A stretch of DNA of 64,000 nt, from NCBI GenBank assembly GCA_036898135.1, contig CM072526.1, positions 56,151,108 through 56,215,107 of the forward strand. Direction: 5' to 3'. The notes beneath the pieces are model-generated. The model made no database searches, was not told the origin of the DNA, and saw only the letters and a list, made by a program, of their open reading frames with translations. The stretch's first letter is position 1. Each line of letters starts with the position of its first letter. Of the stretch, positions 39,401 to 48,494 are shown in pieces. A program made the position numbers and the translations under genes. The DNA comes from Oncomelania hupensis (taxonomy: Eukaryota; Mollusca; Gastropoda; Littorinimorpha; Pomatiopsidae).

Positions 39401-42212
39401 CAGCCTGTAATAGTATTGCTGCTAGCCTGTAACCTGTAATAGTGTTGCTGCTAACCTGTAACCTTTAATCGTATTGCTGCTAGCCTGTAACCTGTAATAG
39501 TATATCTGCTAGCCTGTAACCTGTAATAGTATTGCTGCTAGCCTGTAACCTGTAGTAGTATTGCTGGTAGCCTGTAACCTGTAATAGTATTGCTGCTAGC
39601 CTGTAACCTGTAATAGTATTGTTGGTAGCCTGTAATAGTATTACTACTAGCCTGTAACCAGTAATAGTATTGCTGATAGCCTGTAATAGTATTGCTGCTA
39701 GCCTGTAACCTGTAATATTATTGCTGTAAGCCTGTAACCTGTAAAAATATTGCTGCTAGCCTGTAACCTGTAATAGTATTGCTGCTGGCCTGTAACCTGT
39801 AATAGTATTGCTGCTAGCTTGTAACCTGTAAAAGTATTGCTGCTAGCTTGTAATAGTATTCCTGCTAGCCTGTAACCTGTAATTGTATTGCTGCTAGCCT
39901 GTAACCTGTAATAGTATTGCTGCTAGCCTGTAACCTGTAATAGTATTGCTGCTAACCTATAGCCTGTAATAGTTTTGCTGCTAGCCTGTATTAGTATTGC
40001 TGCTAGCCTGTAACCTGTTATAGTATTGCTGCTAGCCTGTACCCTGTCATAGTATTGCTGCTAGCCTGTTACCTGTAATAGTATTGCTGCTAGCCTGTAA
40101 TAATATTGCTGCTAGACTGTAACCTGTAATAGTACTGCTGCTAGCCTGTAACCTGTAATAGTATTGCTGCTATCCTGTAACCTATAATAGTATTGCTGCT
40201 AGCCTGTAACCTGTAGTAGTATTGCTGCTAGCCTGTAACCTGTAATAGTATTGCTGCTAGCCTGTAACCTGTAATAGTATGGCTGCTAGCCTGTAACCTG
40301 TAATAGTATTGCTGCTAGCCTGTAACCCGTAATAGTATTGCTGCTAGCTTGTAACCTGTAATAATATTGCTGCTAGCCTGTAAAAATGTTGCTGCTAGCC
40401 TGTACCCTGTTATAGTATTGCTGCTAGCCTGTAACCTGTAATAGTATTGCTGCTAGCCTGTAACCTGTAATAGTATTGCTGCTAGCCTTTAATAGTATTG
40501 CTGCTAGCCTGTTACCTGTAATAGTATTGCTGCTAGCCTGTAACCTGTAATAGTATTGCTGCTAGCCTGTTACCTGTAATAGTATTGCTGCTAGCCTGTA
40601 ACCTGCAATAGTAGCGCTGCTAGCCTGTAACCTGTAATAGTAATGCTGCTAGCCTATAACCTGTAATACTATTGCTGCTTGCCTGTAACCTGTAATAGTA
40701 TTGCTGCTAGCCTGTTACCTGTAATAGTATTGCTGCTAGCCTGTAACTTGTAATAGTTTTGTTGGTAATGTGTTACCTATAATAGTATTGCTGCTAGCCT
40801 GTAACCTGTAATAGTATTGCTGGTAGCCTGTAATAGTATTACTGCTAGCTTGTAACCAGTAATAGTAATGCTGCTAGCCTGTAATAGTATTGCTGCTAGC
40901 CTGTAACCTGTAATAGTATTGCTGCTAGCCTGTAACCTGTAAAAGTATTGCTGCTAGCCTGTAACATGTAATAGTATTGCTGCTAGCCTGTAACCTGTAT
41001 TAGGATTGCTGCTAGCCTGTACCCTGTAATAGTATTGCTGCTAGCCTGCAATAGTATTGCTGCTAGCCTGTAACCTGTAATAGTATTGCTGCTAGCCTGT
41101 AATAGTATTGCTGCTAGCCTGTAACCTGTAATAGTATTGGTGCTAGCCTGTAACCTGTAATAGTATTGCTGCTAGCCTGTAACCTGTAATAGTATTGCTG
41201 CTAGCCTGTAACTTGTAATAGTACTGCTGCTAGCCTGTAATAGTATTGCTGCTAGCCTGTAACCTGTAATAGTTTTGCTGCTAGCCTGTAACCTGTAATA
41301 GTATTGCTGCTAGCCTGTAACCTGTAATAGTATTGCTGCTAGCCTGTAACCTGCAATAGTAACGCTGCTAGCCTGTAACCTATAATAGTATTGCTGCTAG
41401 CCTGTAACCTGTAGTAGTATTGCTGCTAGCCTGTAACCTGTAATAGTATTGCACTATTGCTGGTAGCCTGTAACCTGTAATAGTATTGCTGCTAGCCTGT
41501 GACCTGTAATAGTATTGCTGCTAGCCTGTAGCCTGCAATATTAACGCTGCTAGCCTGTAACCTGTAATAGTATTGCTGCTAGCTTGTAACCTGTAATAGT
41601 ATTGCTGCTAGCCTGTAACCTGTAATAGTATTGCTGCTAGCCTGTAACCTTTAATAGTATTGCTGCTATCCTGTAACCTGTAAAAGTATTGCTGCTAGCT
41701 TGTAATAATATTGCTGCTAGCTTGTAACCTGTAATAGTATTGCTCCTAGCCTGTAACCTGTAATAGTATTGCTGCTAGCCTGTAACCTGTAATAGTATTG
41801 CAGCTAGCCTGTAACCTGTAATAGTATTGCTGCTAGCCTGTAACCTGTAATATTATTGCTGCTAGCCTGTAACCTGTAATAGTATTGCTGCTAGCCTTTA
41901 ATAGTATTGCTGCTAGCCTGTAATAGTATTGCTGCTAGCCTGTAATAGTATTGCTGCTAGCCTGTAACCTGTAATAGTATTGCTGCTAGCCTGTTACCTG
42001 TAATAGTATTGCTGCTAGCCTTTAATAGTATTGCTGCTAGCCTGTAACATGTAATAGTATTCCTGCTAGCCTGTAACCTGTAATAGTATTGCTGCTAGCC
42101 TGTAACCTGTAATAGTATTGCTGCTAGTCTGTAACCTGTAATAGTATTGCTGCTAGACTGTAATAGTATTGCTGCTAGCCTGTAATAGTATTGCTGCTAC
42201 CCTGTAACCTGT
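27462..42212 (+). repeat. 29-bp satellite array, segment D (forward)
   Basis: About 14.75 kb of forward satellite. The first 500 bp is almost perfectly homogeneous; the rest is a mosaic of variants in repeated order. The 20-mer GCTAGCTTGTAATAATATTG recurs at 30421, 32221, 34206, 35819 and 41694 (also at 20645 in segment C), and the ATTGTTGGTAGCC / ATTACTGCTAGCC / ACCAGTAATAG series near 29220, 29635, 34815, 37495 and 39615. The higher-order unit is therefore roughly 1.6-2.0 kb. No gene is present. The LTR retrotransposon interrupts it at 42213. Confidence 0.97.
42208..42212 (+). repeat. Target-site duplication CCTGT (left)
   Basis: CCTGT directly precedes the 5' LTR and is repeated directly after the 3' LTR (47559-47563). 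Five bp is a normal duplication length for Ty3/gypsy integrases. The bases belong to a satellite monomer. Confidence 0.9.
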
Positions 42213-42716
42213 TGTTACGTTGAAACGCGAACGAAAGTATGTCGGAAGCGTGTACGATAGATCTAATCGTTTCGATTTGCAAAGTATTCAATAATGGAGT
42301 TTATTTACCTTTGATTTGAGTTTGCATTGTTGTTAGGAGAGGCTTTGTATAACGTTGATAATTTTGGTTAGTCGATATTGTTGTAGAATATTCTGGATCT
42401 GTTTGTTTACTATCGATCGAAGTTTCTTGATGGTCGTAGATAATGGAGAACATTCTTTTGGCAGGAAGAGAGTAAAGTTGTTGATAGTGATTTGAGAGTT
42501 GCTGTGAAAGTTGTTGAGTTGAGTTGAGAATTGTATGCAGTTGTTGATGTGTGCTGAATAAAAGTGGAAAACTTCATACGTCGACTTTGTGACTTGTATG
42601 CTGTTTGGACGGGTTGCGTGAATAAACGAATCTGAGTTACACAACTATCAGGAATTCAAGCATCGGGGCTGAATCAGATACTGATAGAAAACACCAACAT
42701 CAAACTGAGTGTAACA
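42213..42716 (+). repeat. 5' LTR (504 bp)
   Basis: Begins TGTTACGTTGAAACGCG and ends ACTGAGTGTAACA, with TG/CA termini. By eye it matches the 3' LTR at every base (offset 4842). It contains GAAnnTTC sites at 42386, 42419 and 42448 (see regulatory entry). AATAAAAG at 42557 could serve as a TATA-like box and AATAAA at 42621-42626 as the poly(A) signal, which would place R around 42590-42645 (inference). Short frames read on its minus strand have no meaning. Confidence 0.95.
42386..42455 (+). promoter_or_regulatory. Heat-shock-element-like sites in LTR U3
   Basis: Two near-perfect three-unit sites GAAtaTTCtgGAT (42386-42398) and GAAgtTTCttGAT (42419-42431), 33 bp apart, and a two-unit site GAAcaTTC (42448-42455). 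The heat shock factor consensus is nGAAnnTTCnnGAAn. All three lie upstream of the presumed start. The same set is in the 3' LTR at 47228-47297. Function is inferred from consensus only. Confidence 0.6.
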
Positions 42717-42719
42717 TTT

Positions 42720-42737
42720 TGGGGGTCAAGCCGCGAT
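42720..42737 (+). other. Candidate primer-binding site
   Basis: TGGGGGTCAAGCC starts 3 nt after the LTR and begins with TGG, as expected for pairing with the CCA end of a tRNA. I cannot assign the tRNA by eye. Confidence 0.35.
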
Positions 42738-43144
42738 TCACGCCATAGCCAAGGGTTCAACTGCTACAACAAGCGAGTCAACGTTACGAGAGGCAGTCAT
42801 CGAGGGTAGCCGCCAACGAGTTGCGTCGAGAGGGGCCAACATATTGGGACTACATCCGATAGATTCGGGTTGACTGCAAGGGCGTGTAGTCGCTGAAGAG
42901 TTGCTTCGTGAGCGAACAACAGATCGGGACTACGTAGCTGCCGCAAGACTACGTCGAGGAACAGTCTCGGAGCTACATCGCCAGTGTTACAGAGAGCGAC
43001 GAGCGGACGTCGCGTCTACTTCAGCACAGGAGCGTGTACATCAACACCAGCGTGGTGCAGCGTCGCATACGACGAGGACAGCGGGGCCTGCGTCAGCGAA
43101 GGCGACTAGTGACAAGCATCAGCGCTACTGCAGAAAGCGTGCTG

Positions 43145-43271
43145 TTCTAGAACAGTCTAGAAAGGTACAGCACAGTCAAGAACTTTCCAGAAAAAAAGAA
43201 CTCTACAGTCAAGAACTTTCTAGAAGAAGAACCTTCCAGAAAAGAACTTTCTTGAAAAGAACTTTCCAGAA
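43145..43271 (+). promoter_or_regulatory. Array of five perfect heat-shock-element consensus sites
   Basis: GAActTTCcaGAA at 43180-43192, GAActTTCtaGAA at 43213-43225, GAAccTTCcaGAA at 43229-43241, GAActTTCttGAA at 43244-43256 and GAActTTCcaGAA at 43259-43271. Each fits GAAnnTTCnnGAA exactly, and the last four sit on a 15-16-bp period. A related TTCTAGAACAGTCTAGAA lies at 43145. This is the arrangement bound by heat shock factor trimers. It lies in transcribed leader sequence, so it would act as a downstream enhancer if it acts at all. Confidence 0.6.
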
Positions 43272-43279
43272 GCATCAAG

Positions 43280-45106
43280 ATGGCTGACTTCTGGCAGAAA
43301 GGGGTTGAACTGAATCTAAAAGGCAAGCAGCTGACGGAGTACGTCAAGTCTCAGGAAAGAATACAAGAACGAGAATTAGAAGAGCAACGCCGCCGTGAAG
43401 AAAGAGAATTTGAAGAGCAACGACGCCGAGAAGAAAAGGAAGAACAGCGTCAACGGGAAGAAAAAGAAGAGCAACGTCGGCGTGAAGAAAGAGAACTTGA
43501 ACAGCAGCGGCAAGAAAAAGACAGAGAATTCGAGCTGAAGCGTCTTGAGTTCCAGCTAGAAATGGCGCGTATCCAGCAACAGCAGAATGCGCCACAAGTT
43601 ATCAGTGACAACAAAGCTCCAAAATTGCCAGCGTTTGTCGACGGGAAGGACCAGATCGACAGTTATTTGGCGAGATTTGAAAGGTTTGCCAAAAGCTCTA
43701 ACTGGCAACCTCAAGACTGGGCGATTCGACTAAGTGCACATCTGACGGGGCAAGCACTCGACGTCTACACCAGATTGTCGGACGATGACGCTAAAGACTA
43801 CGACGACTTGAAAGAGGCCCTATTGCAGTGCTACAACTTTACAGAGAAGGGCTACCGTAAACGCTTCCGTGAATGCCGGCCTAAGTCAGACGAGACGCCA
43901 AAGCAATTTGTGGAGCGCCTGTCGTCATACTTACACAAGTGGGTGGAACTATCAGGCAAAGGAAAGTCTTACGATAGTCTCCATGACCTGATCGTGAAGG
44001 AACAATTTCTCAATGCCTGTCACAAGGACCTAGCGACCCACTTAGAAGAACAAAAGCTGCAGACGCTTAAAGATGTGACTGAGGCTGCTGAAAGATATCT
44101 CATCGCTCATGGGAAGACCCTGGGGCCACCCAGCGCGACGAAACATTTTCAGAAGACTGGAAACCATGTGAACCAGATCCAGGGGAGCCAGACGAACCAG
44201 AAACAGACGGACTCCACGCCACCTCCCAGGGAAGGGCATTCAAGAGGCTGTTTCACCTGCAACGCTATAGACCACAGAGCGGCTAACTGTCCTCAAAACA
44301 AAAGTAGCGGACAGCGGGGCAGTACGGACAATGCAGCGGTGGGCAACCGACAGAGACGTTTCTCCAATCAACGGCAAACCAGTAGATCTGACCATCAGGT
44401 GTGCGGCGGGAGTGTCATTCTTCCGAGTGAGACCAAGCGCACAGCTACTCCTGCCGACGTGCAAGAGTGCATGACTGATGGCCAACTCCTCCTTGCCAAC
44501 GGAAAATCCATCCCCGTCGTCGCCAGCGCAGCTGTGACCGTCCAGAACATGCCTGTTTCAAAGGGACGCGTCGGAAATCATGAAGTGACTGTCTTAAGAG
44601 ACTCTGGCTGCAGTGGGGTCATCGTCAGAGAAGACCTAATCGCTAAAGAACAGTTCACTGGCGATTCAAAATGGACACTTATGGCCGACAGCAAATGTGT
44701 GAGAGCGCCAGTTGCGAAGATTCATGTCAACACCCCTTTCTACATAGGCGAAGTAGAAGCGGTTTGCCTGAAAAAGCCGCTATACGATTTGATGATCGGG
44801 AACATCGACGGCGCGAGACGACCCGACGACCCCGATCCAGAGTGGAGTCCTGCCTCAACCCAACGCGTCGAAGTTGTGGAGGAGGATCCATTGCCGTTTC
44901 CCGATGAAGACCTTGCAGAGTTGCTATGGGACAATGTGGTTACTCCGGCTCAGCCCTGCCGACCAGAGATCGTCGGTGCCGTTACTACCAGGGCCCAGGC
45001 CAAGAGAGACAAGACGTCTACGCCACTGAAGGTCGCCGACAACTCTAAAGCTGCCATCGTGGACAGAGATAAGCTGATTCAGCTCCAGGAAGCTGATAGC
45101 ACTTAA
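43280..45106 (+). CDS. gag: Gag-protease polyprotein (SCAN-like capsid, CCHC knuckle, DSG protease)
   Basis: 608 codons, from the first in-frame ATG (CAAGATGG, a fair Kozak context) after a TGA at 43253. Residues ~22-100 form a highly charged Glu/Arg/Gln coiled coil (EEQRRREER repeats). Residues ~113-280 are a capsid: KLPAFVDGKDQIDSYLARFE, then a SCAN-like helical block with PKQFVERLSSYLHKW and IVKEQFLNACHKDLATHL. A CCHC zinc knuckle is at C324, C327, H332, C337 (CFTCNAIDHRAANC). An aspartic protease follows, with active site LRDSGCSG (D441-G443). Gag packages element RNA and the protease cleaves the polyprotein. The frame is intact, unlike pol. The SCAN-like capsid fits the Gmr1 group, from which vertebrate SCAN domains are thought to derive. 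Integrase follows in the -1 frame. Confidence 0.92.
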   Translation: MADFWQKGVELNLKGKQLTEYVKSQERIQERELEEQRRREEREFEEQRRREEKEEQRQREEKEEQRRREERELEQQRQEKDREFELKRLEFQLEMARIQQQQNAPQVISDNKAPKLPAFVDGKDQIDSYLARFERFAKSSNWQPQDWAIRLSAHLTGQALDVYTRLSDDDAKDYDDLKEALLQCYNFTEKGYRKRFRECRPKSDETPKQFVERLSSYLHKWVELSGKGKSYDSLHDLIVKEQFLNACHKDLATHLEEQKLQTLKDVTEAAERYLIAHGKTLGPPSATKHFQKTGNHVNQIQGSQTNQKQTDSTPPPREGHSRGCFTCNAIDHRAANCPQNKSSGQRGSTDNAAVGNRQRRFSNQRQTSRSDHQVCGGSVILPSETKRTATPADVQECMTDGQLLLANGKSIPVVASAAVTVQNMPVSKGRVGNHEVTVLRDSGCSGVIVREDLIAKEQFTGDSKWTLMADSKCVRAPVAKIHVNTPFYIGEVEAVCLKKPLYDLMIGNIDGARRPDDPDPEWSPASTQRVEVVEEDPLPFPDEDLAELLWDNVVTPAQPCRPEIVGAVTTRAQAKRDKTSTPLKVADNSKAAIVDRDKLIQLQEADST

Positions 45107-46797
45107 ACAAGTACAGGAACCGCCAAGATCACGTGACCAAACGCAGTGGCACGGTCTATTTTGAGGTGAAGGCCAAGATCCTGTACCGAATCTTCCAGCA
45201 CCCGAGGGTCAACGGAGGGAAACCACTACGTCAAGTCTTGGTACCGTTACCTCTAAGGCGCCAAGTGATGGAAGTAGCTCATGACTCTATCATGGGAGGT
45301 CACCTAGGCATCAGAAAGACGTCAGACAGAATCCAGGCGGTGTTCTACTGGCCAGGGCTTCATGCGGACGTCAGCCGTTTCTGCCGATCATGTGACATTT
45401 GCCAGAAGACCATACCTCGAGGAAGGGTCCCGAAAGTGCCTATGCAGAGGATGCCTCTGATCGACCGACCTTTCAAGAGGGTGGCCTTAGACTTAATCGG
45501 CGAAATAAGACCTCCGAGTGAAGAAGGTCATCGGTGGGTACTGACTTTAGTGGACTATGCGACTCGGTACCCAGAAGCAGTGCCACTGAAGAAGATTGAC
45601 ACTGAAACTGTAGCAGAGGCACTGGTGGACATGTTCAGTAGGCTTGGAGTGCCTGAAGAAATTCTGACAGACCTCGGGACGCAGTTCGTCTCTGACTGCA
45701 TGAAGGAGGTCAACAGACTGCTGAGCATCCGGCATTTGACTACGACACCCTACCATCCGATGTGCAACGGGCTTGTCGAGAAGTTCAATGCTACGCTGAA
45801 GTCCACCCTGAAGAAACTGTGCAGCGAGCAGCCCAGACAATGGCATCGCTATATCAACGCCTTACTTTTCGCCTACAGAGAAGTACCGCAGGAGTCCACC
45901 GGCTTTTCTCCGTTCGAGCTGCTGTACGGAAGAACCATCCGAGGGCCGATGCACATCCTAAAAGACCTGTGGACGAAAGAAGTAGACACCCCAGAGGTGA
46001 AGAACAGCTACCAGTACGTGTTTGAGCTACGGGAGAAGCTGGAGCAGACTCTCGAGATAGCCAGAGAAAACCTGAAGAAGTCCCAAGACTGTGGAAAGCA
46101 CTACTATGATCGTAGGGCTGTGAACAGGAAGTTTAAACCTGGCAACAAAGTGCTGGTGCTGCTACCTACTGATCATAATAAGTTGCTGATGCAGTGGAAA
46201 GGCCCGTACGAAGTGGAGACCGTGGTGGGGATCAACGACTACAAGGTGAAGGTCGGCCAGCATTCCAAGATATACCACGCCAACCTCCTTAAGCTGTACG
46301 TGGAAAGGCCATCAGAGACTGTGCACGCAGCCACAGCAGCTGTGACCGACGACAGCTTTGACAGCGAAGAACTGTTGGAACTGGGAGACTTCCACAGCAA
46401 AGAAGGCATTGATGATGTTAAGCTAGGACCAAGCTTGACGGAAGGTCAAAGGATGGAGCTCAAGGACCTTATGGGCGAGTTTCCCCACAACTTCAGCGAT
46501 GTCCCAGGCTCTACGACTTTGGTCGAACATGAAGTCCACACCCAGACCTGGAAGGAGCATCTGCAGACCTTGAGGGAGCTGTTTCACCGTCCCGCAGAAG
46601 CCAACCTGACCGTGAGACCCAGCGAATGCATTCTGGGAGCTGACAACGTCGACTGCGTCGGACATCCGACGGAAGAAAAAGACAACGGAGGACGCAATGA
46701 TTCCAGGGAAGCCCACGTGATCATCGTCTTTGACCCTGGGCCGATGACGACCGCAACTGACGAGGGCGTCGATTCCTTGCGAACGAAAGAACATTGA
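45100..46797 (+). CDS. pol: Defective pol: integrase plus RT remnant
   Basis: The frame is open from 45100, just before the gag-protease stop (45104-45106), in the -1 frame; the first good ATG is not near the start, so a frameshift or read-through is implied, or an indel broke a single frame. Counting from the GTG at 45133: zinc-binding H50, H57, C87, C90; catalytic D120 (VALDLIGE), D180 (ILTDLGTQF) and E216 (NGLVEKFN), spacing D-35-E; GPY module MQWKGPYEV near 354-361. Then comes the start of RT (LMGEFPHNFSDVPGS, ~446-460), which jumps at residue ~470 (nt ~46543) straight to the RT C-terminal end (TWKEHLQTLRELF, CVGH). The palm with its catalytic Asp pair, and RNase H, are absent. Integrase looks functional; polymerase cannot be. 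Confidence 0.92.
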   Translation, partial: HLNKYRNRQDHVTKRSGTVYFEVKAKILYRIFQHPRVNGGKPLRQVLVPLPLRRQVMEVAHDSIMGGHLGIRKTSDRIQAVFYWPGLHADVSRFCRSCDICQKTIPRGRVPKVPMQRMPLIDRPFKRVALDLIGEIRPPSEEGHRWVLTLVDYATRYPEAVPLKKIDTETVAEALVDMFSRLGVPEEILTDLGTQFVSDCMKEVNRLLSIRHLTTTPYHPMCNGLVEKFNATLKSTLKKLCSEQPRQWHRYINALLFAYREVPQESTGFSPFELLYGRTIRGPMHILKDLWTKEVDTPEVKNSYQYVFELREKLEQTLEIARENLKKSQDCGKHYYDRRAVNRKFKPGNKVLVLLPTDHNKLLMQWKGPYEVETVVGINDYKVKVGQHSKIYHANLLKLYVERPSETVHAATAAVTDDSFDSEELLELGDFHSKEGIDDVKLGPSLTEGQRMELKDLMGEFPHNFSDVPGSTTLVEHEVHTQTWKEHLQTLRELFHRPAEANLTVRPSECILGADNVDCVGHPTEEKDNGGRNDSREAHVIIVFDPGPMTTATDEGVDSLRTKEH

Positions 46798-47041
46798 CTG
46801 TGTGGACGAACTAAGAATATTGGTAATGACAGACTTGAAAATGAAAAACGTTGACTGGGTAAATGATCTGTGAACATTGACAATATCCAGATAGACTTGC
46901 GGATGGAAGAACATGGACTCTGTGTATATAAACTGAGAACATTGACAGTAAATGAGACAGTCTGAAATAAGTCTTAATTCTGTACTTTGTTTGTGCATTA
47001 CGTTTCAACGTTGTTGAAAGAAATTAAGTAAATTTCTTCTT
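46798..47041 (+). other. Retrotransposon 3' untranslated region
   Basis: About 245 nt after the pol stop with no conserved coding. It holds imperfect repeats built on GAACATTGAC / GAACATGGAC and ends in the polypurine tract. RNase H would be expected here in a complete element and is not present. Confidence 0.7.
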
Positions 47042-47052
47042 GAGTGGGGGGT
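47042..47052 (+). other. Polypurine tract
   Basis: GAGTGGGGGGT immediately upstream of the 3' LTR (TTA spacer), the expected primer site for plus-strand synthesis. Confidence 0.75.
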
Positions 47053-47054
47053 TA

Positions 47055-47558
47055 TGTTACGTTGAAACGCGAACGAAAGTATGTCGGAAGCGTGTACGAT
47101 AGATCTAATCGTTTCGATTTGCAAAGTATTCAATAATGGAGTTTATTTACCTTTGATTTGAGTTTGCATTGTTGTTAGGAGAGGCTTTGTATAACGTTGA
47201 TAATTTTGGTTAGTCGATATTGTTGTAGAATATTCTGGATCTGTTTGTTTACTATCGATCGAAGTTTCTTGATGGTCGTAGATAATGGAGAACATTCTTT
47301 TGGCAGGAAGAGAGTAAAGTTGTTGATAGTGATTTGAGAGTTGCTGTGAAAGTTGTTGAGTTGAGTTGAGAATTGTATGCAGTTGTTGATGTGTGCTGAA
47401 TAAAAGTGGAAAACTTCATACGTCGACTTTGTGACTTGTATGCTGTTTGGACGGGTTGCGTGAATAAACGAATCTGAGTTACACAACTATCAGGAATTCA
47501 AGCATCGGGGCTGAATCAGATACTGATAGAAAACACCAACATCAAACTGAGTGTAACA
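47055..47558 (+). repeat. 3' LTR (504 bp)
   Basis: Same length as the 5' LTR and, base by base by eye, the same sequence. It ends GTGTAACA and is followed by the target duplication CCTGT. The GAAnnTTC sites at 47228, 47261 and 47290 correspond to those of the 5' copy. Confidence 0.95.
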
Positions 47559-48494
47559 CCTGTAATAGTATTTCTTCTAGCCTGTAACCTGTAATTGTAT
47601 TGCTGCCAGCCTGTAACCTGTAATTGTATTGCTGCTAGTCTGTAACCTGTAATAGTATTGCTGCTAGCCTGTAACCTGTAATAGTATTGCTGCTAGCCTG
47701 TAATAGTATTGCTGCTAGCCTGTAACCTGTAATAGTATTGCTGCTAGCCTCGAACCTGTAATAGTTTTGCTGCTAGCCGTTAATAGTATTGGTGCTAGCC
47801 TGTAACCTGTAGTAGTATTGCTGTTAGCCTGTAACCTGTAATAGTATTGCTGCTAGCCTGTAACCTGTAATATTATTGCTGCTAGCCTGTAACCTGTAAT
47901 AGTATTGCTGCTAGCCTGTAACCTGTAATAATATTGCTGCTAGCCTGTAAAAATTTTGCTGCTAGCCTGTAACCTGTAATAGTATTGCTGCTAGCCTGTA
48001 ACTTGTAATAGTATTGCTGCTAGCCTGTAACCTGTAATAGTATTGCTGCTAGCCTGTAATAGTATTGCTGCTAGCCTGTAACCTGTAATAGTATTGCTGC
48101 TAGCCTGTAACCTGTAATAGTATTGCTGCTAGCCTGTAACCTGTAATAGTATTGCTGCTAGCCTGTAACCTGCAATAGTAACGCTTCTAGCCTGTAACCT
48201 GTAATAGTATTGCTGCTAGCCTGTAACCTGTAATAGTATTGCTGCTTGCCTGTGACCTGTAATAGTAATGCTGCTAGCCTGTAATAGTATTGCTGCTAGC
48301 CTGTAACCTGTAGTAGTATTGCTGCTAGCCTGTAACCTGTAATAGTATTGCTGCTATCCTGTAACCTGTAATAGTACTGCTGCTAGCCTGTAACCTGTAA
48401 TAGTATTGCTGCTAGCCTGTGACCTGTAGTAGTATTGCGGCTAGACTGGAACCTGCAATAGTAACGCTGCTAGCCTGTAACCTGTAATAGTATT
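47559..48494 (+). repeat. 29-bp satellite array, segment E (forward)
   Basis: Continuation of segment D after the LTR element. The first five bases are the right-hand target duplication. It ends in GTAATAGTATT, where a retroposon (AAT)n tail is inserted. Confidence 0.96.

Larger units (their letters stand above)
42717..43279 (+). other. Retrotransposon 5' leader
   Basis: 563 nt between the 5' LTR and the gag ATG. An open frame runs from about 42901 to 43287 but starts with TTG, has no recognisable domain and overlaps the gag start in another frame, so I treat it as non-coding. The last 130 nt hold the heat-shock-element array. An in-frame TGA at 43253-43255 shows that gag cannot start further upstream. 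Confidence 0.7.
42213..47558 (+). mobile_element. Ty3/gypsy LTR retrotransposon, Gmr1-like, RT-deleted
   Basis: A 5346-bp element: 504-bp LTRs at both ends (TGTTAC...GTAACA), a leader with candidate primer-binding site, gag-protease, integrase, a residual RT stub, a polypurine tract and 5-bp target duplications. Integrase precedes RT, the order described for Gmr1-type Ty3/gypsy elements and otherwise typical of Ty1/copia. The central RT palm and all RNase H are missing, so the copy cannot reverse transcribe itself. The two LTRs appear identical by eye, implying very recent insertion and mobilisation by a complete relative. No env-like frame is present. Confidence 0.95.

Noticed and set aside
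42333..42644. 103-codon minus-strand frame, repeated at 47175-47486
   Set aside because: It lies wholly within the LTRs, antisense, and appears twice only because the LTRs are identical. No domain is present.
42901..43287. 128-codon frame before gag
   Set aside because: It starts with TTG, has a low-complexity Arg/Gln/Lys composition caused by the HSE-like repeats, and overlaps the real gag start in another frame.
45547..46998. Minus-strand frames of about 99-191 codons in the LTR element
   Set aside because: They are antisense to integrase, whose catalytic residues prove the plus-strand frame.
1..48494. CRISPR-like look of short regular repeats
   Set aside because: There are no unique spacers: the whole monomer repeats, lengths are 29 or 22 bp with point variants, the context is eukaryotic and no cas genes exist.
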